A program made the translations under genes and the position numbers. A DNA stretch of 64,000 nt, taken from NCBI GenBank assembly GCA_037126765.1, contig JBBCBC010000024.1:14419554-14483553 (forward strand). The letters run 5' to 3'. Shown here in pieces: positions 1 through 11,105 of this stretch (its first letter is position 1; the number at the start of each line of letters is the position of its first letter). Below the pieces are notes generated by a model. The model did no database searches, was not told the origin of the DNA, and was given only the letters and a program-made list of their open reading frames with translations. The stretch comes from Stenogyne calaminthoides (Eukaryota > Streptophyta > Magnoliopsida > Lamiales > Lamiaceae).

Positions 1-1937
1 AGACTCAGGAAAACCAACACTCCAAAGGTGATCAATCTGAACAGACACCAGTTCAGACTCAGGTATGTGATGCCAATGAAGATGTGGTCACAGCTGAGGC
101 AAATTCTGAATCTATCAACCAAAGGGGAACAAATGTCTCGATAATGTTCTCAATAGAATTTCCCCACGAGGAAGATGATTCTCTTTCTCCTTTTCTCATT
201 GTTCCTCGAAGTTTCTTGAATTAATCGAACCTAACATTTCAAATGTTGAGGATACTACTGAAGGGGGAACATCAAGAAGGAAATGGTTATATAGTCACCC
301 TACAAGTCAGATTGTGGGTGATCTAACTGAAGATGTTAAAACAAGAAGGTTCCATGGTGAGAGTGCACTATTCTCGGCCGCTTCCTATCGGGAGAAAAAG
401 AACTCACGAGATTGGTGAAGCTCTACAAGATTCTTATTGGATTCTTCTTTTATGCAAGATGAAATTTGAATCAATTCTCGAGGAATGAAGTATGGGAGCT
501 AGTAGATAGACACGAAAACCTGATGTCATTGGAACCAAAGTGGGTTTTCAAGAATAAAAGAGATGAAAACAACAACATTGTAAGAAACAAGGCAAGACTT
601 AGTTGCACAAGGTTATTCTCAAGAAAAAAAGCTTGGATTATGATGAAACCTTTTGCACTTGCTGCAAGACTAGAAGCCATCGATTGTTTCTTGCATATCT
701 TTGCCCACATGAAGTTCACGGTCTATCAAATGGATGTGAAAAGTGCATTTCTGAATCGGTGTGCTTAAAGAAGAGGATTATGTGGAACAACCTCCTGGTT
801 TCAAACAGAATGACCAAGTTTACAGGCTCAGAAAAGGCTTTGTATGGTCTCAAGCAAGCACCCGAGCATGGTATGATACTCTTTCTCAGTTTGTTCTTGA
901 CCATGGATTTGTCAAAGAATCTGTTGATAGAACTCGCTTAGGGATAGAAGATGGGGAAGATATCTTACTAGTTCAGGATATATGTTGATGACATCATTTT
1001 TGGATCTCCAAACCATCACCGGTGTGTGAAAAGTTTTCGACAATCGATGAAAGGCAAGTTTGAGATGTCAATGATGGGAGAGGTGAATTTCTTTCTAGGT
1101 CTTCAAGTGAAACAATCAAAGGAAGGAATATTCATCAACCAGGTAAAGTACAAAAGAGATCTGATTGTCAAATATGGTGTACAGAATTGCAATGCAGTTA
1201 GGATGCCCATGAATACTAACTACAAGATGGATCCCGATTATGAAGGCAAAATCGGTGAGTCATACCGATTATAGAGAATCATTGGATCATTGCTCTATCT
1301 CACGTTAAAGTAGGCGGATATAACATTTGTTGTTGGGATATGTGCAAGATATCAAGCTAATCCTAAATTTAGTCACATGGAGGTCGCCAAAAATCTTGAA
1401 GTATCTTAAAGGCACCGTGAATAGAGGATTATGGTATCCAAATTGATAACCTTGAATTAACCGTTACTTTCGGATCTCGATTATGGAGGTTGCGGGGATT
1501 GACAGAAGTCCACTACGAGAACTTGTCAATTTTTAGGATGTAAGTTGATATCTTGGTTTTCAAAAGAAACAGACCTCTCGATGAAGAACCAAGATTATTC
1601 TTGAAAAATTAATACATGGTCGCGAGGAAGTCATTGTTTTCCGATTCTTTTAGCTCGCACAACAATTAAGGGATTATAAAGTTGTAGCGATGAAGTACCA
1701 ATATTTTTGTGACAATAATAGTGTCATTGCTATTTCACAAAATCCCAGATTGCACACCGATGCAAGCATGTGGATATCGACATCACTTCATCGAGATCAT
1801 GTCGAGAAAAAGGACATAAGGATGGAGAAAATTCATCTTGATAAGCAAATAGTGATATCTTGACTAAACCTTTCGGTTTGAATCAAGATTTCGAACTTTC
1901 AATTGAATTAGGGATGTTAGATCCGTGTATAGAGTAA
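1..1937 (+). pseudogene. pol 3' part: RT and RNase H, frameshifted
   Basis: Copia reverse transcriptase (RVT_2 type) and RNase H, which would copy element RNA into DNA in virus-like particles. Bases 1-460 are the Ser/Thr-rich integrase-RT linker. 466-768 carries the RT start (WELVDRHENL, then WVFKNKRDENNN and YQMDVKSAFLN); 761-988 continues with YVEQPPGF and a YGLKQAP-like stretch; the catalytic YVDD is at 981-992; 1026-1274 has MKGKFEMSMMGEVNFFLGLQVKQ. RNase H follows in broken frames and ends at TAA 1935-1937 after a conserved ELGMLDP-type tail. At least four frame changes separate the pieces. Several coincide with altered CAG/CTG sites, so some may be sequence error. Confidence 0.88.
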
Positions 1938-2564
1938 AATCAAAAATTGAAGGTTTTCGGATGCATGAAGTTTTCTCGAATTCTCTTCGAGAAACTCGAT
2001 AAAATGGAAATATTGAATCGAGTCTCGAGAAACTCAGATTCTTCAAGGTCAAGATTCGGTGTTATCTTGAACCCATTCAAGACTTTCGATTTTTCTTGAC
2101 ATTTTATCAAGGACAAGATTACTCGAGAAGACTGATAGAGAGAAATTAATCTGAAGAAGTAATAACTCATGCGACTCATTTATTGCTTAAGTGAAACTCA
2201 GTAATCATTTGCAATAAATACAAAACACCTAAGGAAAGTTTTTGGGCGGGATCGTTTGAAATTCCTAGAGAAGGTCAACAGTCATTTAATGCTCTGTAAC
2301 ATTAATGACCAATGAGGATATTTTGGCGGCTTACTTTTCGGAGGATCGAATGTTCGCATACCCGATTAATCGGTGATTAATCTCAACCGTTGCTTTTCAC
2401 ATAACCAACGCGAATACCCACGATCTCGAAGCTATATATACCCTAAGAAGCCTTTCAAGCCAAAAATTTATCAAACCCTTCATTCCCAAATCCTCTGCGA
2501 AAAATCCCTTTGCCCAGAAAATTCCTAAACCCTAAAAGCTTCATTTCTTCAAGCAATCTCTAAA
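1938..2564 (+). promoter_or_regulatory. pol-env spacer with TATA box and env leader
   Basis: Non-coding spacer between RNase H and the env-like gene. A TATA box (GCTATATATA, 2431-2440) sits about 125 bases before the env ATG and is followed by a C/T-rich, A-rich leader like a plant 5' UTR. Element B has the same arrangement (TATA at 33588-33597 on the minus strand, ATG 33462) in an alignable sequence. I infer an internal promoter for the env-like gene; no transcript evidence is available here. Confidence 0.5.
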
Positions 2565-5500
2565 ATGGCCCCAACCTTGTTCGAGAGATTAGCCGAAACC
2601 AAAACGAAGTTTCGTTGTCTCACTCGATAGCACAACCAACTCAAAATGGCCCTCAATATTGTTAGAAGACCCATCTAGTCGCAAGTCCACCACCAATTCA
2701 TCTCAGAATTCGAGAATAGATGAAAAATTTGAATGATGTTTTGAGCTCAAATACGTGATTTTGAGAGGGGATTTGTACATTATTCGAATGATGTTTTTGA
2801 TGTTGGGTCCCGCGATGTATATGTTGGGTAGAGAGCAGGAGTACTTAGATAGGATTGCTGAGAGTCCTGTCAAATTTGAGGCTACACTGCATAAAAGGCA
2901 CTTGAAGCCACAATATCGTGTTTTGATGGATATTGTGAGCAAGAGCATCATGAGTCTTGCGGGGAGTTTTGAGCAGATCAGTACCCCGAAGCTCAGATTG
3001 ATGGCAGCGATCGAGGCCTCACCCACCACTGACTTCAACTGGCTGAAATTCCTGATTCAGATGGTGAGTGAGCAGACCAAAGTTTTGAGGAAGGTTGACT
3101 GGGTGATCTCAATCAAAGGCAAGATCCACCATGCCACCAAAATAGCTTATATTTTGGAAATGTGCAGAGAGGAGGAGGATATCTTCGCCAATTCGACTTC
3201 ATTCCCTAAGTCCAAGGTGCTCTTCAAGCCCATTGCTGTGAAGAGGCCAGCCATCTGTGGGAAGAAAGCAAAGAAAGTAGAATCACCTTCTGCGGCTGCT
3301 GAAAAAGAGACCCAACAAACCAGGGGGAAGGTTTTGTTGGAGGCAAAGATGGAGCAGGGAGCAAAAATGATGAAACAGAAGAATCTTGCTCCAAAGCGCA
3401 GAAGATTGGTGGTTCTCACCGATGAAGATGGCAGTGATTCTGAAGAGATTCAACCTGAGGGTCAAACCGCTCAGAGTTCACCATTGCAAGTGTTGGCTCA
3501 GGTTATCTCTAAAGCACAGATCGATCGGAGAGCGTGTCTTCTCGGAGGTGCTTTCGAGACATCGCTTTCGTTCGAAAAATTCTCGGAAATTTTTAAAGAG
3601 CTCGACCAGAGATGCCTACCATGCATGTACAGTTCGCATGTAAGAGCTACCAGAGTCGATCCAAGATGTGCAAAGCTCAGATCAAGAGCCAACTCTGACT
3701 AAACCGGCGATATGCCAAACAGCCTCTAACCCACTCAAATGCAAACCGAGGACCCGATCAAGACAAACTTCGGGGATGTCAGCCGAGGCTCGTGGAGCAG
3801 AATATTCTTGATGAGCCCCGGTGATTCATCGCTTGATCCTCACCATGCTTCAACCGAATCCGTAGAGCCCGAGATAGGTAGGAAGTCAAGAAGGCGAGCT
3901 GGAGAGCAAAGGAACGGCCTATTTGCTGCTAATTCCGAAGCTCAAATTTCATACCCCCGATCCGGTGAAGATGTCTTTCTTCAGATTAAGGACGATCGTG
4001 GTTCATCCTCAATCGACTCTTCCCCGAGATGCTTGATATTGCTGCCGGATTCAGAGGGAAGACTGTGGAACGGTGAGATGTTCTTCCCGGACCGACTCTC
4101 GGTCTTGTGAGGACAAAGCTCGGGATGAAAAACTCCGATTTTGATGAGTCGGTTCGGAAAGAAGTTGGGTGAGAAGAGCGATCGAAGTTGAGTGCCTTTG
4201 CGTGGAGACAAATCTAAAGATGGAGATGGGGACCAACAAGGAGATCTTGAGGATCGGTCTCGGATGGAGAAGGAAACTTCGTCTGATCAACTGAAATCGG
4301 TCGACCTCGGATCGAAAGTTAGACTCTTGAGTACCTTTTAGCACTATTAACAATTATGCCAAAGTTAATGAAAGTTCTATCTTTAATCTTTGATTGTTCG
4401 ATATACGACCGAGGCTTCGGTTGGAGATCGGAGCTCGTGGATGAAAATTTGAAGCTCGGGATGATCAAACAAAAGATGAGGTCTTGAAGGTTCTGAGATT
4501 GACCTCACTCCTTGGTGGAAAAAACTTGAGAAGGTTGAGCCAATTATGATCAAAATTGCTCGGATGGAGGAGATATTGGTCACCCAAGCTCGAAGATGGA
4601 GTTTAGTCACTCTTCGGACACTGTGAACATTCAAAACACTCTAACCACCAAGATGACCTCCATGGAAGAAAAAACCGAATGAGAAGTTCGGAGGGAGTCA
4701 AGGCCGAAAGTTAAGTGTTGAATCAAGCGTAAACACCGCGGAGAGTTCCCAATTCCTAGAGGTGAAATTAGTAGAGAAGAATGAGGTCTTAATCAAGTCT
4801 GGCTTTGTTGAGGGAATGAGCTCGATTACTATGACCAAGATGACAGAGATGCTTAAAGATGCTCTCTCCGGCCGGTTGCCCACTTATCCAAGAAGTTTAC
4901 GACTAAGAACCATCTCGGGAGGATGGAAGTTGAGCAGACCCGAAGCGGGAGAGATCCGTTGTGTGAGCAAAGAACAATATCACATGGACCTGAAAGACTC
5001 TCGGACTTCTTCCAAAGTACGGTGCAAGAAGGAAAAGAAAGGTGAAGACTTCGAAAAGTTATTGGCACGCGTCTTATGGAGAAAAAGGCTTAAAAGATCT
5101 TTGAAATGTTCATATTAGCTAAAGCCTTGAAAGAAGTCGGGTTCTTGAGAAGTTGAAGTTCGCCTCGGTGGAGAAAGCGAAGCTTACACTCGAGTTTCGA
5201 GAAACCATGCTTTGAAGTCGTCGAGAGAAACTGAGTGATAGAGTAAGGTTGGAACAAAACGATTATTTCTTTGAATTACTTTGAAAAAAGGAAAGCCCCA
5301 GGCGTTGTTCAACTGAAAAGCAAGCGTCTGGCGAAGGCTTTAAGCCAATCCGCAGAAAGTCGATTACGGATGAAGATGAAGAAGAATCGAGTCTCAACCT
5401 CGGAAGAAAGTCTTCAACCTGAGAGATGCTCTGAAGTCACTCCGGATAGAACGAAGCAAAAAGTTGTTGCCGGTCTCCGTAGCGTCTGTGGATCGAGAAA

Positions 5501-6010
5501 GAAGATAGACGAAGAGCGTAAGCCGAATGAGTGATTTCAAAAGTTCACGAGCAAAGAGAAAAAGGACATCTAAAACCTCAAGCCCCACGTTGATAAATGG
5601 ATGCTATCAAATTCAACGATATGTGGGAAGAGGTCAAGAGAACCTTACGGTTCTATTATGATGTGCTTCGAGGGAATGGAGAGGAAAGCTCGGATCGAAA
5701 TGAAGCATTCATTGAATATCTTCTAACCTTCTATCCAAAATATCTCCAAGGTCGGATTAACCTTGGATGAAGGAGAGTACGAGATAGTAGCCCCATATCC
5801 ATATACCTACCTCCTCCAAGACTTGTAATGGCTTGGTGAATGAGAAGGTCATTACTTAAGAAATTGCTCAAGATCTTTGGTCACTGGGTTTAACGAGGAA
5901 CAAATCCGGACATTATCAAGGAGAGAAATGAAATTTGAAAAAGAGATTTTTCTAATGTTCAACCCGAGGTGCCCAATGATGAAGTTGAAAATGAAGCAAA
6001 TCAAGAAGCG
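2565..6010 (+). pseudogene. Sirevirus env-like gene of element A, broken
   Basis: Extra gene downstream of pol, called env-like in Sireviruses; its function in plants is unproven. It starts at ATG 2565 (MAPTLFERLAE), the same start as in element B. 2755-3702 encodes a helical N-terminal domain (YLDRIAESPVKFEATLHKRH) of the kind seen in plant transposon env-like proteins, then a Lys/Arg-rich stretch (APKRRRLVVLTDEDGSDSEE). 4762-5118 and 5271-5534 match the coiled-coil part of element B (MSSITMTKMTEMLKDALSGR). The C-terminal module lies near 5590-6000. The middle is full of frameshifts; against B the differences sit largely at CAG/CTG sites. No convincing transmembrane segment is visible. Confidence 0.75.
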
Positions 6011-6447
6011 GTAAGATCAAGAGCCAAATCAAGATCAAGACTCGAAGATTCTGTAATCTTTAATTTTTTATCTTTTTGATTTTGTTGATAAGACTCATTA
6101 GAATCAGAATGATATACCAATCATCAATGAAAACTTATCATTTATGCTCAAAAGATAATATCTCATTATCTTATTTACATGTCTTTTATTTGATATGCTG
6201 AATGTATGTCTCTGAACTGATTGTCTGAATATGGGGGAAATTGTTTAAGTATTTGGTAATGAACTATTTAAAGAGATTCATTACTGAAGAAATTGATTGA
6301 ATGATTTAAATTGTTGGAGACTCTCTGAAATTGTTGGGAGATTCTCTGATTCAGAAATTATTGGGAGACATAACCATCTTGTAATAGAATAAACTGAAAC
6401 CTGAGTATAGGTTATATGTTTGTAACAAGATAGGTTTTTGCATCATC
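6011..6447 (+). repeat. 3' non-coding region with reiterated LTR-start-like motifs
   Basis: Untranslated region between the env-like gene and the polypurine tract. It holds a polypurine-like GGGGGAAATTGTTTAAG near 6234 and three imperfect copies, between 6308 and 6369, of the sequence that forms the tract/LTR junction itself (GAAATTGTTGGGAGA). The same motifs recur in element B at 29575-29660. Repeated polypurine-like motifs before the 3' LTR are described for Sireviruses. Confidence 0.65.
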
Positions 6448-6461
6448 AAAAATTGGGAAAT
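6448..6461 (+). promoter_or_regulatory. Polypurine tract of element A
   Basis: AAAAATTGGGAAAT lies directly before the LTR start TGTTGGG. This is the expected plus-strand primer site for reverse transcription. The equivalent in B is a better purine run (AAAAAGGGGGAAAT), so this copy has decayed slightly. Confidence 0.8.
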
Positions 6462-7705
6462 TGTTGGGAGATGAATTTAATAAAAGATATATGATTTTGA
6501 TTAAGATCCCAAAACCCCTGAGTATGACATGTTCAGAATGATCTTGATAGTTTAGTCAGGATTCGGTTTTAGAGTATTAGGGATGTTATCTCGCAAAATG
6601 TATAGTCGCCAGATATATATAGATCGTGACAGATGTTCAAGAAGACTCAAAGAACTCAAGATAAGTTCGAAGAAAACCGGGTTTCAAAGATGAAACTCAA
6701 GGTTCTCAAGACTCAAGAAGAAATCGAGATATCAAGACTCAAGATGAAACCGAGAAACAAGACTCAAAGATGAAGACTCGATATATCGATCAAGATATCG
6801 CTAAAGACTCGTAAGACCTCAAGACTCGTAGACCACTAAAACTCGTAAGACTCAAGACACAAGATCAAGATCAAGATCAAGAATATCGGGAAAGGCAAGA
6901 ATTATCAAGACTCAAAGAATGTCTTCAATGCTCAAGATAAACATGAATGTTCCGAGGCACCAATATATCTATACGGCGATGCAATCTTGGTAAGATCGCG
7001 ATTCCTTAGATAATAGATATTTACCAAGACATTCAAACGCAGCATAAAAAACTAACTTAGAAGTGTTGTTAAGGTTATATCAAACTCAGAGTTTGTAACC
7101 AAAAGAGTCGTTGAAGGTGTCTACCTTTAACTAGAGACAAAAGTCAAAAAGAGGAAGACAAAGATCGCACTATACCGATCACCGACAAAGGATGTGTCAA
7201 ATAAAAAAGATGTCGGATGTACAAAGTTTCAAACCGCAAAAAAGTGAAGACCTAATTTCCGTGAAAGGATATTGCCTAAAAACGTGTTAGGAAGGTTCAA
7301 ACCCTAAATATAGTCGTTCTCACACACCTTAAGAGGAAACTCACGGTTATCTCTCCAATCGGATAGTTTTCAAGAGTGACCTTGGTGTATGCTATAAATC
7401 TTGGTGACCCTCTACATTTGTAAGGTTCACGGAAATTTATACGCAACTCAAGAGCTCAAACTTATTATTGCAAGTTGAAGCACTCGAAAAACTTAGAATT
7501 TCCCAAGTGTTTTATTTCGAAGAGAGCTCACTATACTAAGTCTAGCTTGATAAGTCTTATCCAAAGCTTAGTCGAGATATCCTAACCCTTTGCATTGTGC
7601 TTCATTATAAAGGATATCTCATCCTAGTTGGAAACCAACCGAGAAACCCCAAACCCTTGAGAAGGTAGATGGAGTGTGTTTGTTGGTGAGTAGAGTTGTA
7701 AAGAG

Positions 7706-7915
7706 TTAGTAAACTACGCGGAGTAGTCAGAAAACTCTAGAGGAGAAGTTAGTAAGCTACAGAGGTAGTCTAAAAGCTTATGAGTGTTTGAGTAAATAAA
7801 CTACGGAGGTAGTCAGAAAACTCAAGGTCGAGTTGAGTAAATAAACTACGTGGAGTAGTCAGAAAACTCAGGGCCGAGTTGAGTAAGTAAATTACGAGGT
7901 AGTCAGAAAGCTCAG
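7706..7915 (+). repeat. Tandem repeats inside the LTR, about 5 x 45 bp
   Basis: Five imperfect units each contain AGTAAACTACG..GAGTAGTCAGAAAACTC. The same array is present in both B LTRs (about 28040-28270 and 36700-36920) and, in a shorter form, in the solo LTRs (about 18420-18610 and 47340-47580). It is thus a constant part of this LTR family, probably in the R or U5 part. Confidence 0.75.
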
Positions 7916-8454
7916 AAGTGATTAGTGAATTTCTCTGAAGAGTCAGGGAGAGTGGACGTAGGAGCTTGAGTCTCTGAACCACTATAATTGCTGTGTTGTT
8001 TATTGCTTTCTTTATCTGTGCTTAACTGTTGCATTGACCCGAATTTGAAAGCATACTTTTCACTGATATTTCAGTTGGAATCAATCCACTGGAAGTTGCA
8101 TGTAATTGAATCACAATCTAATCACTATTCCATTAAAGGAAGATTTTTCAAAGAAAGCTTAAAACGCAGTATAAACTAAAGGGTCAACCATTCAAGACAT
8201 CCGAAGTAGCTAGAACAGATAGTTACCAAACGAACTTACTCTTCCGGGGTTCATTAAGTTAGTTATCGATCCAAGCAACTCAGGATCTCTGATACTCGAG
8301 GACTCGGTTGGGATTATCTCGAGGTATCCGAAAGCGGCTTCGGGATCACTTTGCCTCGAAGAGACTTTGACTCGAGCGATTCGTCTTTCTCGGACCTAAT
8401 CTTGAGGATTATCGACCCAAAACGACCTCGAAGAAAAAAAGTTTAAAAACATCA

Positions 8455-8482
8455 ACATGTGTATTCCCCCCCATACACGTGT
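8455..8482 (+). other. LTR-end hairpin: ACACGTGT arms around a C-tract
   Basis: Arms ACATGTGTAT and ATACACGTGT flank a run of seven C just before the LTR end. In element B the arms are perfect or nearly so (27493-27521, 36190-36218), and they are perfect in the solo LTR at 48105-48134. Each arm contains the self-complementary G-box core CACGTG. Confidence 0.65.
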
Positions 8483-8508
8483 AAGACTCGTTTGCACCGG
8501 GACCAACA

Positions 8509-8920
8509 ATTAATATTTACTTTCTTCACTTGATGAATATTAATACATCCTAAAACTAATTACAGAGTAATTACTAAGTTATTAGAATAATATACAGTAG
8601 AGGTCCAGAAAACACTAGAAAATTGAGTCAAGCAAGTAATTAGCATGTCACCCAGCTCAGAAGTTCACATAAATCAAAGACAACGGGGAAAGAGCATCAT
8701 AAAAAAACAACACTGAATCACATGGCTACATCATTAGAGTACAGATGCAGTCCAGACTTTATCCAATTGTTAGCGACTGACATAATCTTTAAAATTGTAC
8801 AAAGTTGTTTATTCTTCACTATATTTATCAATTATGCATTTTCAGTACTATATATATGTAATTTCTGAAGCGGCCCATGATAGAATTTTGTTCAAACTAT
8901 TGAGCAATTATTTTTTACAA
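8509..8920. other. AT-rich flank, no gene seen
   Basis: Single-copy-looking AT-rich sequence after element A. I see no open frame, element end or repeat that I can support. Confidence 0.5.
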
Positions 8921-9032
8921 TTAAATAGGCAAACTTAGAAGCTCATGAACAAATTCAAGGAATCTTTCTTTTATTTCTGTTAAGGAGGTAAAGAAATGCT
9001 GATGCGATATTGTCATATTGGCCGAGTCAGCT
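8921..9032 (-). other. Possible terminal exon, minus strand
   Basis: A minus-strand stretch opens after an acceptor-like CATTCCAG and stays open for 36 codons to TAA (8921-8923), ending with the residues EFVHELLSLPI. I do not recognise it. It could be the last exon of a transcript starting near 10230, or chance. Confidence 0.15.
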
Positions 9033-9494
9033 CTGGAATGGTGGAATGCAATATTTTTATATTTTGTACCAAGATTTGTTTTATCTTATTTTGCTTTCCA
9101 AATGTGTGACAAGTTCTTTGGACACACAGATTTTTTTTTTCTGTTATTTGTTTCTATGTGTTGATAACAATGTGGGCATACTCATTACTGTGTCTGGTTG
9201 CGGGGGCCTAGATAACACTGTACAAATTGAACATATGGGTGCATTTTTGGAGCAACTTCAAAGCTTCTTATTTTTTAAGTGCTTATTAGATACTAATCAC
9301 CAAACTTTCACAACTTAAAAGCGACATTTTTTTTTATAAAATTGTGGCTCTGCCAGAAATAAAACTAATTTGAAAGAACATACACAAGTTGAAATATCTG
9401 ATAACCTATTTATGGAAGGCGGAATCTGAAGCAACCAACAAAAACAATGACAGACAAATATAACCTTTCTTCTCCAAATAAAATAAGTAAAAAC

Positions 9495-10230
9495 CTGTTG
9501 AGATGGTATACTTCCCAGCTGGAGACAAGGTCCGAAGCACTGAGCTTGTACTGTATGCAATATGTTAGACCGGAAAAATCCAAACAATTCGAATAAACAA
9601 GCAAATTGTTACGTCTCCACTAGATTTTTCAATTCACAAATAGATTAAGAAAATAATATCTCACTTTGTTGCAGGATATCCGCCTCGTTTTCAAATCCGT
9701 GTCAATCCAATAAACCGAAACAAAGATAGATATGCAAATTCACCCTGAAAGTTCCTAGAACAAATATATATAGAAAATTAAGCCACTGTCCACCAACTAC
9801 GGTTTCTTTATATAGAGACCAAAACTTTCAAGGTGAAGGGCGAAAACCTAATTCAAATCCAAATTACTGAGATTCAAATATTAGCCATAACGATCAATTC
9901 TAGACATATATGATACTGATTATAACATTACAAAACCATTAATCATAAAAACATCTAAAAAATGAAAATAGAGGAATCCCAAAACAGGGAAAGTACCAGA
10001 AATTAATGGAGGATAAAGAAAACGGCTGCGAATGGGGGTAGAACGGGATACAAATACAACTGCAGCGTTGCAACAGCAGTCTGCTCCGCTGCGTTCACGC
10101 CGACAGGAAACGGGAGATGGAGGAAGCAGGGGTGTTGCTGTTTCGCCTTCACGAGAGCGGGATGACAGTGGGTAGGGTTTTCTTTTTTCGATTTGGATCC
10201 CCCGCTGGGCAGCTTTCCCCAGCATATTGT
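9495..10230 (-). pseudogene. 5' fragment resembling DNA polymerase alpha subunit B
   Basis: The minus strand from 10230 looks like the start of a plant gene: GC-rich leader, a donor-like TTCTG|GTACTT near 9998, then two exon-like pieces. About 9699-9665 encodes GFENEADILQQ, ending at a GTGAGA donor. About 9580-9495 encodes YCIQYKLSASDLVSSWEVYH, ending ..LNR before GTTTTT. Both resemble, from memory of the family, the N-terminal helical domain of the plant DNA polymerase alpha-primase B subunit, which loads the primase complex at origins. An in-frame stop lies before GFENE and the acceptor of the second piece is poor. Nothing of the catalytically dead phosphodiesterase-like core is present, so this is a fragment, not a working gene. 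Confidence 0.45.
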
Positions 10231-10278
10231 ACAGGGTGTTAATACGGCGCCGTTTTGTTGTGACTAAATAAAAAAAAA
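10195..10278 (+). repeat. Left arm of 84-bp inverted repeat (promoter-like)
   Basis: This stretch, running from GGATCCCC through AATACGGCGCCGTTTTG to GACTAAATAAAA, recurs inverted at 15542-15626. It overlaps the leader/promoter of the polymerase-alpha-like fragment. The two arms flank the FAR1 transposase, so they could be Mutator-type terminal repeats, or the right arm could be a captured copy of the promoter. Confidence 0.75.
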
Positions 10279-11105
10279 TATCCTATTTTAATTTTTTTGG
10301 GCCAGCCCACGCATTAGCAGTTCAAAATTGCAGCGTCAAAACTTAATAGAAATACTTAATAGAAGTAATATATTTAAAATAATTTATATTATTTCTCATA
10401 TTTTAATTTTACAGCCTAGGGTTTTTTTATTATTTTGTTCCCTCCTTCCCTCCTATTTGTCTCTTGTTTTGGCGCCATAAGAGAAAGAGCAGCAGCCACT
10501 GTATTTTTTTTTTCACTATTGATCTCTTTTATCTTCTCAACCTTCAAACTCAAGTTAGAATGTCATCATTGGAAAAGGTTTGTTCCCTCATTATTTTACA
10601 GATCTTATGGTATCTGTTGCTTTTAAATTTTGTATTTAATATTTTTATTTGTCATGATATATAGCGTATTGTTTAGATAAAAAGAGATTTGATAAATTCA
10701 GTTGAATACACTTTACATCCAATAAATTTTACATCAAGATCATATTTGAATTTGTATTGAATACATAAAAAATTACTAGCTATTTTAATTAATTTTGTTT
10801 ATTAGAGTATAACTAGGAGCCACAAGACTAGAATCAATTATGATTCCCAAAGTGTGCAGGCCACACATTGTTGGTGGTATCCAAGGGGTATCTGATTTTT
10901 ATTAAATAATTCATTCATATATAGTATGTGGTAGTCACAATGTTATTATAATACTCTTTGGTTTGGAGTGGCTTTCATTTATTAGGTTGCTTCCATCAGC
11001 AAAATAATAAATAAATTATTAGTTTCAACATAACTAATTACTAGCTTTTGACATTATTATGTGATGATGCTTTGATGACTATAGCTGCAATCCATTATCA
11101 ATTTA
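10279..11105. other. AT-rich region before the FAR1 transposase; one E2F-like site
   Basis: Mostly AT-rich. TTTTGGCGCC at 10467-10476 matches the E2F consensus TTTSSCGC. It lies about 240 bp upstream of the minus-strand leader, which would suit a DNA replication gene. It equally lies upstream of the plus-strand transposase, so its target is uncertain. Confidence 0.3.

Larger units (their letters stand above)
1..8508 (+). mobile_element. Sirevirus-type Ty1/copia retrotransposon A (3' part)
   Basis: This is the 3' half of a plus-strand Ty1/copia element. In order it holds the pol end (reverse transcriptase, RNase H), a spacer with a TATA box, an env-like gene, a polypurine tract and a 3' LTR beginning TGTTGGGAG and ending GGGACCAACA. 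An extra gene after RNase H is the hallmark of the Sirevirus (SIRE/Maximus) group. The 5' LTR, gag, protease and integrase lie before base 1, so the target-site duplication cannot be tested; the five bases after the LTR are ATTAA. Related element B lies at 27467-38156. Confidence 0.9.
6462..8508 (+). repeat. 3' LTR of element A (2047 bp)
   Basis: The LTR runs from TGTTGGGAGATG to GGGACCAACA, giving terminal TG...CA and a short TGTTGG/CCAACA inverted repeat. It aligns along its length with both LTRs of element B. It contains a run of GACTCAAG-type repeats (6640-6900), a TATAAAT motif near 7394, five roughly 45-bp tandem units (7706-7915) and, near the end, an ACACGTGT hairpin with a C7 loop. 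Confidence 0.9.

Noticed and set aside
6640..6910. Direct-repeat array that might be a CRISPR-like locus
   Set aside because: Short GACTCAAG-type words without regular spacing, inside a plant LTR; the partner LTRs explain it.
9010..9318. 102-codon plus-strand open frame
   Set aside because: Hydrophobic, T-rich, with no domain and no gene context; the better signal here is on the minus strand.
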